Origin: Rhizobium sp. P32RR-XVIII | GTDB taxonomy: Bacteria > Pseudomonadota > Alphaproteobacteria > Rhizobiales > Rhizobiaceae | Assembly: GCF_012641395.1 (NCBI RefSeq) | Contig: NZ_JABAIH010000011.1 | Location: 62,001-126,000, forward strand | DNA: 64,000 bases | Direction: 5' to 3' | Part shown: positions 41,789-51,745 of the stretch, one piece after another | Layout of the letters: every line of letters starts with the position of its first letter | Position numbering within the stretch: position 1 is the first letter of the stretch | Program-made: the position numbers and the translations under genes | Notes under the pieces: model-generated | What the model saw: the letters and a program-made list of their open reading frames with translations, nothing else | Database searches by the model: none | Told to the model about the DNA's origin: nothing

Positions 41789-43714
41789 ATGCACATAAGA
41801 GGGAAGACACCGAAAACGGGTTCTGCGTATCGGCGGACAGGCACTATGATGGTGATCGCGGCGGTGGCCGCATTTTCACCGATCGTGGTTGCTAAGGCCT
41901 ATGCATTCAAGCTTTTCGGCATGACCATTTTCGGCGAGGACCAGAGCGAGAGCGAACAGGTGCCCGACCCTGTACGCTATTCCGCTGATCTTGCCGTCAA
42001 AACCACCGATGCCGACCTCAAGAAAGCGCTGGAAGACAGCTCGCGACTTGTTGGCGACAAGGATCGCCCGGTTTCCGGCGATCTCGGTATTGTCGTCAAG
42101 GCTCGCGACGATCGCGACCGCTTGATTGCCACGCTTTTCGAACATGCCCGCTATGGCGGGGTCGTCACCATTACCGTTAATGGAAAGAATATCGACGACC
42201 TGCCGCCCAACCCGACCTTCGACCGGTCTAAACCGATTCCCGTGCATGTCGAAATCGACCCAGGGCCGGTTTTCCGGGTGAGGGAAGTCCAGTTTGGTGG
42301 GGATGCTGCAAACCGCAGCCCCGCCGACTATGATCTTGCTCCTGGCCAGGTGGCAGGCTCGCTGGCCATCATCGCCGCCGGCGACAAAATCGTCGAACAG
42401 CTGAAAAGCGAAAGCAGACCGCTGGCCAAGCTGACAACCCGGAAAGCGATAGCCGATCATCGCACCAGCACCGTTGATGTCGTCATAGCAGCGGAGGGCG
42501 GCCCGGTTGCGCCGATCGGAGATGTCGGCGTCACCGGGGAAAAATCCGTCAAGCCCACTTTCATCCAGCGGTATTCCCGGCTCGAAAGAGGCGAGGCCTA
42601 TTCCCCCGAGGCGCTCAAGAAAGCCAGCGAGCGACTGCGCGCGCTTGGCGTTTTTTCGAGCGTCACGATACTCCAAGCCGATTCGCTTGCCGGGGATGGC
42701 ACCTTGCCGATGACGATCGAGGTTTCCGAGGGCAAGCAGCGCTACTTCGGCGTCGGTGCCAATTACTCGACGATCGATGGTCTCGGCGTCCAGGGCTACT
42801 GGGGCCACCGCAACCTTTTCGGAGAAGCGGAATCCCTTCGGATCGAAGGTTCGGTCGGGCGGTTCGGCGAGAACGACATCAGCAATCTCGACTATTCGGC
42901 TGGCATTCTCTTCACCAAGCCAGGCGCCTTTGTCCCCGAGGCAACGCTGAAAGCAGGCATTGTCGCAAAGACCGAAAATCCGGATCCGTACAATGCCTCG
43001 CTGATCACGGCTTCGCTCGGCATATCCTACGAGCTGAGCGATCAGGATACCGCCTCGGTGAGCGGAGAAATCAGCTACGAAAACGACGACGACGACGCGT
43101 TCGGCAACAACGAATATCTGACTTTCGCTCTGCCGCTTACCTATGAGCGTGATGCACGCGACAACAGGTTCAATCCGACTGCAGGCTATCGGGCAACGCT
43201 ACAAGCAACGCCAAGCTACGAGGCTTTCGACAGCGTGATCTATTCGTCCTTCGAGGGATCGATTACCGGCTACCAGGCGATTGGTGCGGAAGACAATGTT
43301 GTTTTCGCAGGCAAGCTTGCCGCGGGCAGCCTGATCGGGGGCGAATTGGAGCAGATTGCCGCGACACGGCGTTTTTATGCCGGCGGCGGCGGCTCGGTCC
43401 GCGGCTATGGCTTTCAGGAGATATCTCCTCGTAACGACAATGGTGACGAGACCGGCGGCAAGTCCTATGTCACAGCCTCGCTGGAGGCTCGTGTCAGAAT
43501 CACCGACACCGTCGGCGTCGTTCCCTTCATCGACGTCGGAACCGTGGGGCCCGATGAATTCCCGGATTTTTCGGACATTCGAGCTGGCGCCGGCGTCGGA
43601 ATTCGCTATGCCACGCCCTTTGGACCGCTTCGGCTTGATTTTGCCGTACCTTTGAACAAGTACGAAGATGGTGCAAGTTTTGGTATCTATGCCGGAATAG
43701 GGCAGTCTTTCTAG
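41789..43714 (+). CDS. tamA: TamA outer-membrane translocation protein
   Basis: Omp85-family barrel (641 residues) that, with TamB, helps insert outer-membrane proteins and move phospholipids across the envelope. An N-terminal signal segment (about residues 19-39) is followed by three POTRA-like repeats (about 40-330) and a 16-strand barrel ending in the aromatic F of IYAGIGQSF. The L6-loop motif of Omp85 proteins appears as GGGSVRGYGFQEISPR. The frame begins with an ATG whose leader contains the signal segment at MMVIAAVAAF. It precedes tamB by 63 bases. Confidence 0.92.
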   Translation: MHIRGKTPKTGSAYRRTGTMMVIAAVAAFSPIVVAKAYAFKLFGMTIFGEDQSESEQVPDPVRYSADLAVKTTDADLKKALEDSSRLVGDKDRPVSGDLGIVVKARDDRDRLIATLFEHARYGGVVTITVNGKNIDDLPPNPTFDRSKPIPVHVEIDPGPVFRVREVQFGGDAANRSPADYDLAPGQVAGSLAIIAAGDKIVEQLKSESRPLAKLTTRKAIADHRTSTVDVVIAAEGGPVAPIGDVGVTGEKSVKPTFIQRYSRLERGEAYSPEALKKASERLRALGVFSSVTILQADSLAGDGTLPMTIEVSEGKQRYFGVGANYSTIDGLGVQGYWGHRNLFGEAESLRIEGSVGRFGENDISNLDYSAGILFTKPGAFVPEATLKAGIVAKTENPDPYNASLITASLGISYELSDQDTASVSGEISYENDDDDAFGNNEYLTFALPLTYERDARDNRFNPTAGYRATLQATPSYEAFDSVIYSSFEGSITGYQAIGAEDNVVFAGKLAAGSLIGGELEQIAATRRFYAGGGGSVRGYGFQEISPRNDNGDETGGKSYVTASLEARVRITDTVGVVPFIDVGTVGPDEFPDFSDIRAGAGVGIRYATPFGPLRLDFAVPLNKYEDGASFGIYAGIGQSF

Positions 43715-43777
43715 AGTGCCGGTACTCGCGGTGTTTCAACCGTCGAACTGTGACAAAAACGGGGTAGTTTCGCCTCC

Positions 43778-46700
43778 ATGCAAGCACTGACGAAGTTCGC
43801 GAATTGGACCATAAAGGCGATCGGTGTCTCTACCGGCGTCGTGCTGATTCTTGCTGCAGCCGCGATTGCGATCTTCGGCTTCACCTCCTTCGGCTCCCGG
43901 ATCATCACGCAACAGGTTGCGGAGATCCTTTCGAACCGGGACATGACGATCAAGGTCCGCGAACCGGGAAGCCTTCTGAGCGGCGGACTGCGTGCCGCCG
44001 AGATAACAGTCTCCGATACGCGTGGAGTGTTCGCGCAGATCAACGGTCTCTCGATAGACTGGAACCCCTTGGCGCTCCTCCGCGGCACATTCGACGCGCA
44101 GGAGGTCTTGGTCGACTCGATCAATGTCATCCGAAAGCCGGTGCGGACCATTCCCTCATCGCGGACAGCAGCCGGCGATGGCGGATTCAATCTGCCGATC
44201 AAGATCGATGTCGACAAGATCGCCGTCGCGGGCATCAATCTCAGTGAGCAGTTCGCGGGCCACGCGTTTACGCTAACGGCCGACGGCAGCAATCTGAAGG
44301 CCGACCGGAATGGCGGGAGTGCCACGATCAATGTCGGCCGCCCAGATGTGCCGGATGCCAAACTTCTGGCCGACATGGCGTTCAGGCCGGATCGCAACCA
44401 GTTGCGGCTGAAGGCCCAGCTTACTGAGCCGAAAGGAGGGCTGCTCGCGGCTTTCCTGTCCCTGCCGGGCGATCCTGCTGTCAATCTCGCCGTCGACGGC
44501 GATGGGCCGATCTCGGATTGGAACGGTCGCCTTCAGGCATCACTCGACGGCCAACAGCGCGCTTCGATTGAAGGCCGTCACGCGTTGACGCCGGACGGCT
44601 TGCACCACGTCGATCTTAAGGGCGGCGGCGATCTCAGCACTCTTCTTCCGCCGGCCTTTCGACCACTGTTTTCCGGCCAGACGAACATCGACGTCTCCGC
44701 CACCTTCGACAACAAGGGCAAGCTCGATATTCAGACCGGCAACATAGCGACCGGCAGCGTCGTTATTGCAGCATCAGGCACCTTGGATCGTCGGGGCAAC
44801 AACAGTCTCAACGCCAACGTCCTCGGCACGTCAGGCCCGGTCGATTTTCGTTGGCCGCTTGCCGACGGCGAAGCCCGCTTCATGATTACCGGCCTCAACC
44901 TGGCGCTGACCGGCGATGCGCAGACGGCACGACTGAACGCCAGTGCCTCCCTCGATGCGGCGACATTGCCAAAGGTGACGATCGGCAACGTGAAGCTGAC
45001 CGCCAAGAGCGAAGCCTTCAATCTGACGCAACGCTCCGGCGCCGTTCAATTGCGGATGGTCGCCGGCGATTCGACGTTCACGAACCCTGACATCAATCGG
45101 GCGGTACAAGGCCCCGTGACACTTGTCGCGCCACTTCAGATCGCACCTGAGGGCATAGGCTTCAACGGCACGACTTTCGAGAGCGCCAATGCCAACGGTA
45201 CCGTCAACGGCACCTACAAGCTTGACGATCAGACGCTGACGGGAAATACAAAGCTCGTCGTCCAGCCGGCGGCGCTGCCTCCCGCCATTGCTCAGCGTTT
45301 CGATACTCCGATCGCTATCGAAACGCAGGTCTCCGGGACGATTCCTTCGAAGATCAGTCTTTCAAATCTCGCCATCAAATCTGGAACGGTCGAAGCCGCC
45401 GGCACTGTGACGCTGGATGGCGACAACATCGCGGCCACCCTTTCCGGGCGGCTGCCCGACCTGAGGAAGTTAACAGAAAACGCCGAAGGCGAGGTAAGCT
45501 ACGCGATCGATGCGAGCGGCCCGATAACGGCACCGGTCATAAAGGCGAGTGTCAGTGCCGCAACACTACACACTGCCGGCCGCACGATCAGCGATCTCAA
45601 CGTTGAGATATTCGGCAATGCCGACCCTGCCGCGCCGCGAGCGACCGTGGACGGAAAGGGCGCCATCGACAACCAGCCGATCGCCATCAATGCCAACGTG
45701 CAGTCTGCAGCCGGCGCCATCAACATTCCGTCCCTGGTTGCGGATGTCGCCAGCAACCGCCTGCAAGGCAGCTTGCAATTTTCTCCAGGCTTCGAGCCGA
45801 CGGGCACGCTTGAGTTCGATTTCCCCGATATAGGCCTGCTCGCGATGTTTGGCGGCCAGAAGGCACAAGGTGACCTCAAAGGCACGCTCAACATCACGAA
45901 CGACGCCGGCAAGATCAGGCTCAAGGTCACGGCCGCAGGAAACCGGATCCAACGCGACACGCTTTCCGTCATACGGCCCCACATCGATGTCACTGTCACC
46001 GATCTGAGAGCATTGGCCGCCAACGGTGTCGTCAGCGCCGACGAGATTTCGTCGGGCACGAACAAGCTCGCGGCACCGACGCTGACCTTCGTGCAGCAGC
46101 AGAACCACACGAATTTCGATCTTAAGGCTGCATACGATAACAATCCGCTGCTTGCTGCGGGAAATGTTGAAGCAACCGCCGGCAACATGACGATCCGGCT
46201 CGACCGGTTCTCCGGCAAACCGCGCAATATTCCAGTTGAACTCTCCCACCCCGCCGAGATCGCGATTGCGAATGGCAGGGCCATGCTGAACGACCTTGCG
46301 ATCAAGACCGGGAACGGTTCGGTCACGGTCAGCGGCTCAGCGGGCGAGACGCTCGACATCGCTGCCGACATCAAAGATCTCCCGGCAAGCCTCGCCAACA
46401 CCTTCGTTCCGAATCTGGATGCGGCAGGCGCCATTTCCGGCACCGGATCTGTCAAAGGCACGCCGGCAGCGCCGATTGCCGATTTCAAGCTTGATTGGAA
46501 AAACGCCGAGGTCGCCCAGACAAAGCGCGCAGGACTGGCGCCATTCGATATAGCGGCGACTGGGAAATATGTCGACAACACCCTCGACTTCGACACAACG
46601 CTCGATGGCGCCGATGAATTGGCCTTGAAGGCTCGGGGGAATATCGTCGTCGCCGGAACAGGCGGTCGGGGCCTGAAAATCGATGCCGATGTCGTCAATC

Positions 46701-49700
46701 TTCCGGCAAAAATGGCAAACGGCTTCGTTCCGGACCTTGCTGCCGAAGGTGCGATCACCGGCAAAGTGACAGCTTCTGGAACGCTCGCCGCTCCAGCGGT
46801 CGATTTCGATCTTGATTGGAAGGACGCCGCCACAAGCCAGACGAGACGCGCCGGGCTTGCTCCCCTCAGTCTCAGCACGACCGGCAAGTTTGCCGATAAC
46901 AGGCTTGGGTTCAACGCCAATCTGGCCGGCGCAGACCGGATGCGCCTGAGGGCAGACGGCAATGTCGTGATTGCCGGTACCGAGGTGCAAAGCCTGCAGG
47001 TTAATGCTGACCTTAATAATGTCCCGGCGGATGTTGCCAACAGCTTCGTGCCGGGGCTCGCTGCCGAAGGCACGATCTCCGGAACGGCCAAGGCGTCGGG
47101 GACGATTGCTGCGCCAGCCGTCGATTTCAACCTTGCTTGGAAGGACGCGGCCACAAGCCAGACCAAAAGCGCCGGATTGAAATCGCTCGGCTTGAATACC
47201 GCCGGCAGATTTGCCGACAACAAGCTCGACTTCAATGCGGACCTCACTGGCGCAGCCAATCTAAGCCTGAAGGCAGATGGCAATGTCACGGTCGCCGGTA
47301 CGGCGGTCCAAAATCTGCAGGTAAACGCCAGCCTGGCCAATGTCCCCGCGAGCATTGCAAATAGCTTCGTGCCCGGGCTCGCTGCCGAAGGGACCCTCTC
47401 CGGAACTGCCAAGGCGGCAGGAACGCTCGCGGCACCAGGCCTCGATTTCGATCTCGACTGGAAGGACGCCGCGACAAGTCAGACCAAGAGCGCGAGATTG
47501 AAATCACTGGGCCTGAGCGCCACCGGCAAATTCGCCGATAACAAGCTCGACTTCAATGCAAATGCCAATGCCGCAGACGGGGTGACCGCAAAGGCGTCAG
47601 GTAACGTCGCCATTGCTGGAAAAACGGTCCAGAGTCTGAATATTAACGCCGACATCAGCAACGTTCCGGCAAGCATCGCAAACGGCTTCGTGCCGGGCCT
47701 GGCAGCCGACGGCATTGTGTCTGGAACGGTTACTGCCTCCGGGACACCCGCGTCGCCTGCCGTTGATTTCAAGCTTGATTGGAAGAACTTGGCGACAAGC
47801 CAGACGAAGGATGCCAAACTCTCGTCGCTGGACCTTACTGCAACCGGAAAATTTGCCGACAACAAGCTCGATTTCAATGCGAATGCCAGCGGCGCTGACG
47901 GTGCCTCGCTGAAGGCAACCGGTAATGCGACGATTGCAGGCAAGACTGTCGAAACCCTGAGGGTCGATACGGCCATCGCCAATCTTCCGGCCGGTATCGC
48001 CAACAATTTCGTACCAGGCCTTGCAGCAGAAGGCATCATTTCAGGAACGGTCACGGCCTCGGGGAGCTTGGCCTCGCCGACAGCCGATTTCAAAATTGAC
48101 TGGAAGAATGCGGCGACCAGCCAGACGAAGAGCGCCAGACTCTCGCCGCTTGACCTGACTGCAAGCGGAAAGTTTGCCGACAACAGGCTCGATTTCGACG
48201 CGAATGCCAGCGGCGCTGACGGCGCTTCGCTGAAGGCAACCGGCAATGTCGCGATAGCAGGCAAGACAGTCGAAAGCCTGAGAGTCGATGCAGCGATTGC
48301 CGATCTCCCGGCGGGCCTCGCCAACAATTTCGTGCCCGGCCTTGCAGCGGAAGGCATCGTTTCAGGAACGGTCACCGCGTCGGGAAGCCTCGCCTCGCCG
48401 ACAGCCGAGTTCAAAATTGATTGGAAGAATGCAGCGACCAGCCAGACCAGAAGGGCTGGCCTGTCGCAACTCGCGCTGAATGCAGCCGGCAAGCTTGCAA
48501 ACAACCGGCTCGACTTCAAAGCCGATCTGAATGGCGCCGGCAACGTGTCACTGAAAGCCGGTGGCAATGCCATGATTGAAGGAACGACGGTCAAGAACCT
48601 GGATGTTAAGGCCGATCTCTCCAATCTTCCGGCGAGCGTCGCAAACGGCTTCGTGCCTGGCCTTGCTGCAGAAGGGAGGGTTTCCGGGACCGCTTCGGTA
48701 TCAGGGCCGCTGTCTGCACCAAAAGTTGATTTCAAGCTCGACTGGAGGGACGCGGCGACGAGCCACACCAGAGGGGCCGGGCTTCCGCCATTCGCAATAG
48801 CTGCAAGCGGCCACCTCACCAACAACACTCTGGCGATCGATAGCAACCTTAGGGGTGGCAGCGGCCTCTCCATGCAGGGGGGAGGCAGCGTTGCGATCAC
48901 CGGCAATCGCGCCCTCAATCTGCAAGTTCGCGGCAACGTCCCATTTGCGATGTTTGGCGCACAGCTGGCGCAGCAGGGTTTTGTCGCCGACGGCACGGCC
49001 AACATAGACCTCCGTATCGCCGGCACGGCAGCCGCACCCTTGATCAACGGGACCATCGCAACGAGCGGCGCGAGGCTGGTCGATGTCCGCAGAAATCTCG
49101 CGCTCAACAACGTCACCGCTAACATCAGCATGAATGGCGAGCAGGCCACGATCTCCCGTCTGAGCGGCAATCTTGCGAGCGGCGGCAGCATTGCCGCAAG
49201 CGGCACGATCGGCATACGGCCGGGCAGTGGCTATCCGGCCAATATCGAGGTCAGGCTCGACAGGGCAGTCTATGTCGATGGAACGCTCCTCGTCGCGACA
49301 GTCGATGGCAATCTCGGTCTGCGCGGACCCTTGCTCTCCAGCCCAACCCTGAGCGGCAGATTGAACGTGGAAAAGGCATCGATCACCGTTCCGGACAAGC
49401 TGCCGACATCCTTGCGCGAGATCGATGTCAGACACATCAACGCGCCGCCCGCCGTGCGCGCCCAGATGCGTGATGAAAGCCAACAAGGAGCCAGGGCGAA
49501 GTCGACGATCAGCCTCGATCTGCGGATTGATGCGCCGGCACGGATCTTCGTCCGTGGCCGCGGCATCGATTCGGAACTCGGCGGCAGCGTCACGATCAGG
49601 GGAACCGCCGCAACGCCCATCGTTTCCGGCGGCTTCACAATGCGCCGCGGACGGCTGACCATCCTTAACCGGCGACTGACCTTTACCGACAGGAGCCGCA

Positions 49701-50203
49701 TTACCTTTGCCGGCGATTTGACGCCGGCGCTCGACATGGAGGCGACATCGGTGTCCGGAAACACGACGCTCACCGTTGATGTCACTGGACTTGCGACCGA
49801 TCCCTCGATCACCTTCTCGTCGTCGCCGACCTTGCCTCAGGACGAGGTGCTGGCACAGTTGATCTTCGGCCAATCCATGTCAAAGCTGTCGCCGGTTCAG
49901 ATCGCGCAGCTCGCCGATGCCGTAAGCCAGTTGGCGGGGGGCCGTTCTACCTCGCTTTTCGAGGGGCTTCGCAATCAGCTTGGCGTCGATGACCTCAACA
50001 TCAGCACGGATGAAAGGGGCCAGACGAGTGTCAGTGTCGGCCGCTACCTGAATGAACGCACCTACTTCGAGTTGCAGCAGGGCGGAAGAGCTGGAGCCAA
50101 GGCGATCATCAATCTCGATGTCGGCCGCGGCGTAAAGCTGCGTGGCGCTGCAGGCGGGGATGGCGCCGGCGAAGCTGGCGTCTTTTACGAGCACGAATAC
50201 TAG
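43778..50203 (+). CDS. tamB: TamB-family inner-membrane/periplasmic protein with 107-residue repeats
   Basis: A very large AsmA/VPS13-like protein (2141 residues) anchored by one N-terminal membrane segment (about 10-36) and predicted to form a long beta-groove bridging the envelope to TamA. The C-terminal DUF490/TamB domain is clear (VSGNTTLTVDVTG and DPSITFSSSPTLPQDEVLAQLIFG). The middle (about residues 870-1730) holds eight tandem repeats of exactly 107 residues, each with a FVPxLAAEGxxSGT-like core and a KLDW or DFDLDWKD-type segment, found at 321-base intervals from 46403 to 48650, and a weak ninth unit. This expansion makes it longer than typical TamB (about 1250-1500). Large open frames on the opposite strand are by-products of composition. 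Confidence 0.93.
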   Translation: MQALTKFANWTIKAIGVSTGVVLILAAAAIAIFGFTSFGSRIITQQVAEILSNRDMTIKVREPGSLLSGGLRAAEITVSDTRGVFAQINGLSIDWNPLALLRGTFDAQEVLVDSINVIRKPVRTIPSSRTAAGDGGFNLPIKIDVDKIAVAGINLSEQFAGHAFTLTADGSNLKADRNGGSATINVGRPDVPDAKLLADMAFRPDRNQLRLKAQLTEPKGGLLAAFLSLPGDPAVNLAVDGDGPISDWNGRLQASLDGQQRASIEGRHALTPDGLHHVDLKGGGDLSTLLPPAFRPLFSGQTNIDVSATFDNKGKLDIQTGNIATGSVVIAASGTLDRRGNNSLNANVLGTSGPVDFRWPLADGEARFMITGLNLALTGDAQTARLNASASLDAATLPKVTIGNVKLTAKSEAFNLTQRSGAVQLRMVAGDSTFTNPDINRAVQGPVTLVAPLQIAPEGIGFNGTTFESANANGTVNGTYKLDDQTLTGNTKLVVQPAALPPAIAQRFDTPIAIETQVSGTIPSKISLSNLAIKSGTVEAAGTVTLDGDNIAATLSGRLPDLRKLTENAEGEVSYAIDASGPITAPVIKASVSAATLHTAGRTISDLNVEIFGNADPAAPRATVDGKGAIDNQPIAINANVQSAAGAINIPSLVADVASNRLQGSLQFSPGFEPTGTLEFDFPDIGLLAMFGGQKAQGDLKGTLNITNDAGKIRLKVTAAGNRIQRDTLSVIRPHIDVTVTDLRALAANGVVSADEISSGTNKLAAPTLTFVQQQNHTNFDLKAAYDNNPLLAAGNVEATAGNMTIRLDRFSGKPRNIPVELSHPAEIAIANGRAMLNDLAIKTGNGSVTVSGSAGETLDIAADIKDLPASLANTFVPNLDAAGAISGTGSVKGTPAAPIADFKLDWKNAEVAQTKRAGLAPFDIAATGKYVDNTLDFDTTLDGADELALKARGNIVVAGTGGRGLKIDADVVNLPAKMANGFVPDLAAEGAITGKVTASGTLAAPAVDFDLDWKDAATSQTRRAGLAPLSLSTTGKFADNRLGFNANLAGADRMRLRADGNVVIAGTEVQSLQVNADLNNVPADVANSFVPGLAAEGTISGTAKASGTIAAPAVDFNLAWKDAATSQTKSAGLKSLGLNTAGRFADNKLDFNADLTGAANLSLKADGNVTVAGTAVQNLQVNASLANVPASIANSFVPGLAAEGTLSGTAKAAGTLAAPGLDFDLDWKDAATSQTKSARLKSLGLSATGKFADNKLDFNANANAADGVTAKASGNVAIAGKTVQSLNINADISNVPASIANGFVPGLAADGIVSGTVTASGTPASPAVDFKLDWKNLATSQTKDAKLSSLDLTATGKFADNKLDFNANASGADGASLKATGNATIAGKTVETLRVDTAIANLPAGIANNFVPGLAAEGIISGTVTASGSLASPTADFKIDWKNAATSQTKSARLSPLDLTASGKFADNRLDFDANASGADGASLKATGNVAIAGKTVESLRVDAAIADLPAGLANNFVPGLAAEGIVSGTVTASGSLASPTAEFKIDWKNAATSQTRRAGLSQLALNAAGKLANNRLDFKADLNGAGNVSLKAGGNAMIEGTTVKNLDVKADLSNLPASVANGFVPGLAAEGRVSGTASVSGPLSAPKVDFKLDWRDAATSHTRGAGLPPFAIAASGHLTNNTLAIDSNLRGGSGLSMQGGGSVAITGNRALNLQVRGNVPFAMFGAQLAQQGFVADGTANIDLRIAGTAAAPLINGTIATSGARLVDVRRNLALNNVTANISMNGEQATISRLSGNLASGGSIAASGTIGIRPGSGYPANIEVRLDRAVYVDGTLLVATVDGNLGLRGPLLSSPTLSGRLNVEKASITVPDKLPTSLREIDVRHINAPPAVRAQMRDESQQGARAKSTISLDLRIDAPARIFVRGRGIDSELGGSVTIRGTAATPIVSGGFTMRRGRLTILNRRLTFTDRSRITFAGDLTPALDMEATSVSGNTTLTVDVTGLATDPSITFSSSPTLPQDEVLAQLIFGQSMSKLSPVQIAQLADAVSQLAGGRSTSLFEGLRNQLGVDDLNISTDERGQTSVSVGRYLNERTYFELQQGGRAGAKAIINLDVGRGVKLRGAAGGDGAGEAGVFYEHEY
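46390..48960 (+). repeat. Eight exact 321-bp tandem repeat units within tamB
   Basis: The TTC codon of the FVP core recurs at 46403, 46724, 47045, 47366, 47687, 48008, 48329 and 48650: always 321 bases. Neighbouring units share long near-identical stretches (units six and seven most), which suggests expansion by duplication or gene conversion. A degenerate further unit with three extra residues follows (core at 48980). Coordinates of the array edges are approximate. Confidence 0.9.
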
Positions 50204-50228
50204 GGTCAGGATCTACTGCTGACCCTAG
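50200..50228. terminator. Shared hairpin over the tamB and AsnC-family stop codons
   Basis: CTAGGGTCAG (50200-50209) and CTGACCCTAG (50219-50228) are perfect inverted repeats around a nine-base loop. The left arm contains the tamB stop TAG and the right arm, read leftward, the stop TAG of the AsnC-family gene. It can fold in either transcript; no T tract follows. Confidence 0.55.
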
Positions 50229-50653
50229 AACCCGGTCTTGCTGGTCTTCAGCAGGATATTGGTTTCGGTCGAATTGATTCCATTGATGAGCCGGATGCGG
50301 CGGAGCGTCTCGTCGAAAGAGACAAGATCCCGGTCCTCGAGCTCAGCGACAAAGTCCCATTTGCCATTGGTGCTATGCAGCGCCCGCACCTGGGGGAGCC
50401 CGCGCAACTGATCAGCCACCCGGTCGGCCAACTTGCCGAGGACCTCGATCATGACGATGGCGCGAACGCCCGCGGCGCGCGTCTCGTGACCGGTTCGGAT
50501 CGTGAAGGCGGCAATGGTACCGTTGGCAACCAGCCTCTCCATGCGGGCGGCTACCGTTGCGCGCGACGCACCGGTCATCGCGGCAAGGGACGATATGGGC
50601 GCTCGGGCATTGTGCCGAAGCGCGCTGAGGAGTTCTTGGTCAAGGTCATCCAT
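50225..50653 (-). CDS. Lrp/AsnC-family transcriptional regulator
   Basis: A 142-residue Lrp/AsnC regulator with an N-terminal winged helix-turn-helix (LDQELLSALRHNARAPISSLAAMTGASRATVAARMERL) and a C-terminal RAM ligand-binding domain. It is divergent from arginase and ornithine aminotransferase, so a local regulator of arginine catabolism responding to arginine or a product is the natural inference. An in-frame ATG eight codons upstream would start inside the palindrome of the shared promoter region, so the later ATG was chosen. No target other than rocF-rocD is suggested by the window. Confidence 0.85.
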   Translation of the reverse strand: MDDLDQELLSALRHNARAPISSLAAMTGASRATVAARMERLVANGTIAAFTIRTGHETRAAGVRAIVMIEVLGKLADRVADQLRGLPQVRALHSTNGKWDFVAELEDRDLVSFDETLRRIRLINGINSTETNILLKTSKTGF

Positions 50654-50663
50654 TGCGATCACT

Positions 50664-50694
50664 TTGTCGAAAAGCACTTAGCAAAGTGTATAAT
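50664..50694 (+). promoter_or_regulatory. rocF promoter with overlapping palindromic operator
   Basis: A perfect TATAAT -10 (50689-50694) follows TTGTCG (50664-50669) by 19 bases, and the palindrome CACTT-N4-AAGTG (50675-50688) fills the spacer. A wider symmetric pair GAAAAG (50669) and CTTTTC (50713) brackets it. An operator for the divergent AsnC-family regulator is likely. Confidence 0.5.
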
Positions 50695-50797
50695 AGAGCT
50701 TATCTTCTGACACTTTTCCATCTTTTTGCTGTCACGCCGATATCCGAATATGGGTTCGAATCCGACGTCGAAATCCAGAGTCCCAGGGAGCCTCAGA

Positions 50798-51733
50798 ATG
50801 GAAGTTCAATCTCGCTCAGTCACGCTCATCGGCGTTCCGGTGGAAGAAGGCTCAGGGCGGCGCGGCGCGGCAATGGGCCCGGCAGCCCTTCGCATCGCCG
50901 GTGTGGATCAGACGCTGATCGACCTTGGTCACGATGTGCGCGACGAGGGTGACATTCGCGTTGTTCCGGCACGGGATCTTCCGAACCATCCCAAGGCGCA
51001 CAACCTGCGCCTCATCGGTGCTTATACGCGAGCGCTTGAAGCCAGCACCTATGACGCCGCGGCGGCTGGCCGTTTTCCGCTGATTTTGGGGGGCGACCAC
51101 AGCCTGTCGATGGGCAGCGTCTCCGGCATGGCACGTTACGCCGCCGAAAAAGGCCGTCCGCTGTTCGTGCTGTGGCTGGATGCCCATTCCGACTTCAATT
51201 CGCCGGAGATATCGCCTTCGGGCAACATGCACGGCATGCCCGTCGCTTTCTTCAGCGGCCATGCGGAATTGGCGGAAATCCTGCCCAAGGACCGGCCTTT
51301 GGTCGATCCGCGCAACGTGTTTCAGGTCGGCATTCGCTCCATCGATCCACGTGAGCGGGAAGAAGTTCAGAAGCGCGGTGTCAATGTTTTCGATATGCGC
51401 TCCATCGACGAACAGGGCATCGCAGCCATCATGCGCCACATCCTCAGCACGATCAAAGAGGTGAACGGCCTGCTGCATGTCAGCTTGGATGTCGATTTCC
51501 TTGATCCGGACATCGCACCGGGCGTCGGCACCACCGTTCCGGGCGGCACGACGTTCCGCGAGGCCCACCTCGTCATGGAAATGCTCTCCGACAGCGGGCT
51601 CGTTTCGTCCCTTGATCTCGTCGAGCTCAATCCTTTCCTGGACGATCGCGGCAAGAGTGCCCGCATTCTGGTGGAGCTGACGGCAAGCCTCTTTGGCCGC
51701 CGCATCTTCGATCGTCCGACACGCGCCGCATAA
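50798..51733 (+). CDS. rocF: Arginase
   Basis: Hydrolyses arginine to ornithine and urea (311 residues, cytoplasmic, binuclear manganese). Ureohydrolase motifs: GGDHSLSMG, DAHSDFNSPE, and SLDVDFLDPDIAPGVGT. The start chosen follows AGGGAG; an in-frame ATG 24 codons upstream is unlikely because it lies close to the -10. It is followed after 12 bases by rocD and controlled, by position, by the divergent AsnC-family regulator. Confidence 0.94.
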   Translation: MEVQSRSVTLIGVPVEEGSGRRGAAMGPAALRIAGVDQTLIDLGHDVRDEGDIRVVPARDLPNHPKAHNLRLIGAYTRALEASTYDAAAAGRFPLILGGDHSLSMGSVSGMARYAAEKGRPLFVLWLDAHSDFNSPEISPSGNMHGMPVAFFSGHAELAEILPKDRPLVDPRNVFQVGIRSIDPREREEVQKRGVNVFDMRSIDEQGIAAIMRHILSTIKEVNGLLHVSLDVDFLDPDIAPGVGTTVPGGTTFREAHLVMEMLSDSGLVSSLDLVELNPFLDDRGKSARILVELTASLFGRRIFDRPTRAA

Positions 51734-51745
51734 GGGGAAACGGCA

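Noticed and set aside
45499..49873. Very long leftward open frames (hundreds of codons) opposite tamB
   Set aside because: They are antisense to a clear TamB coding sequence with strong family motifs; their products are Ser/Arg/Pro-rich without domains, as expected from GC-rich codon bias and repeats.
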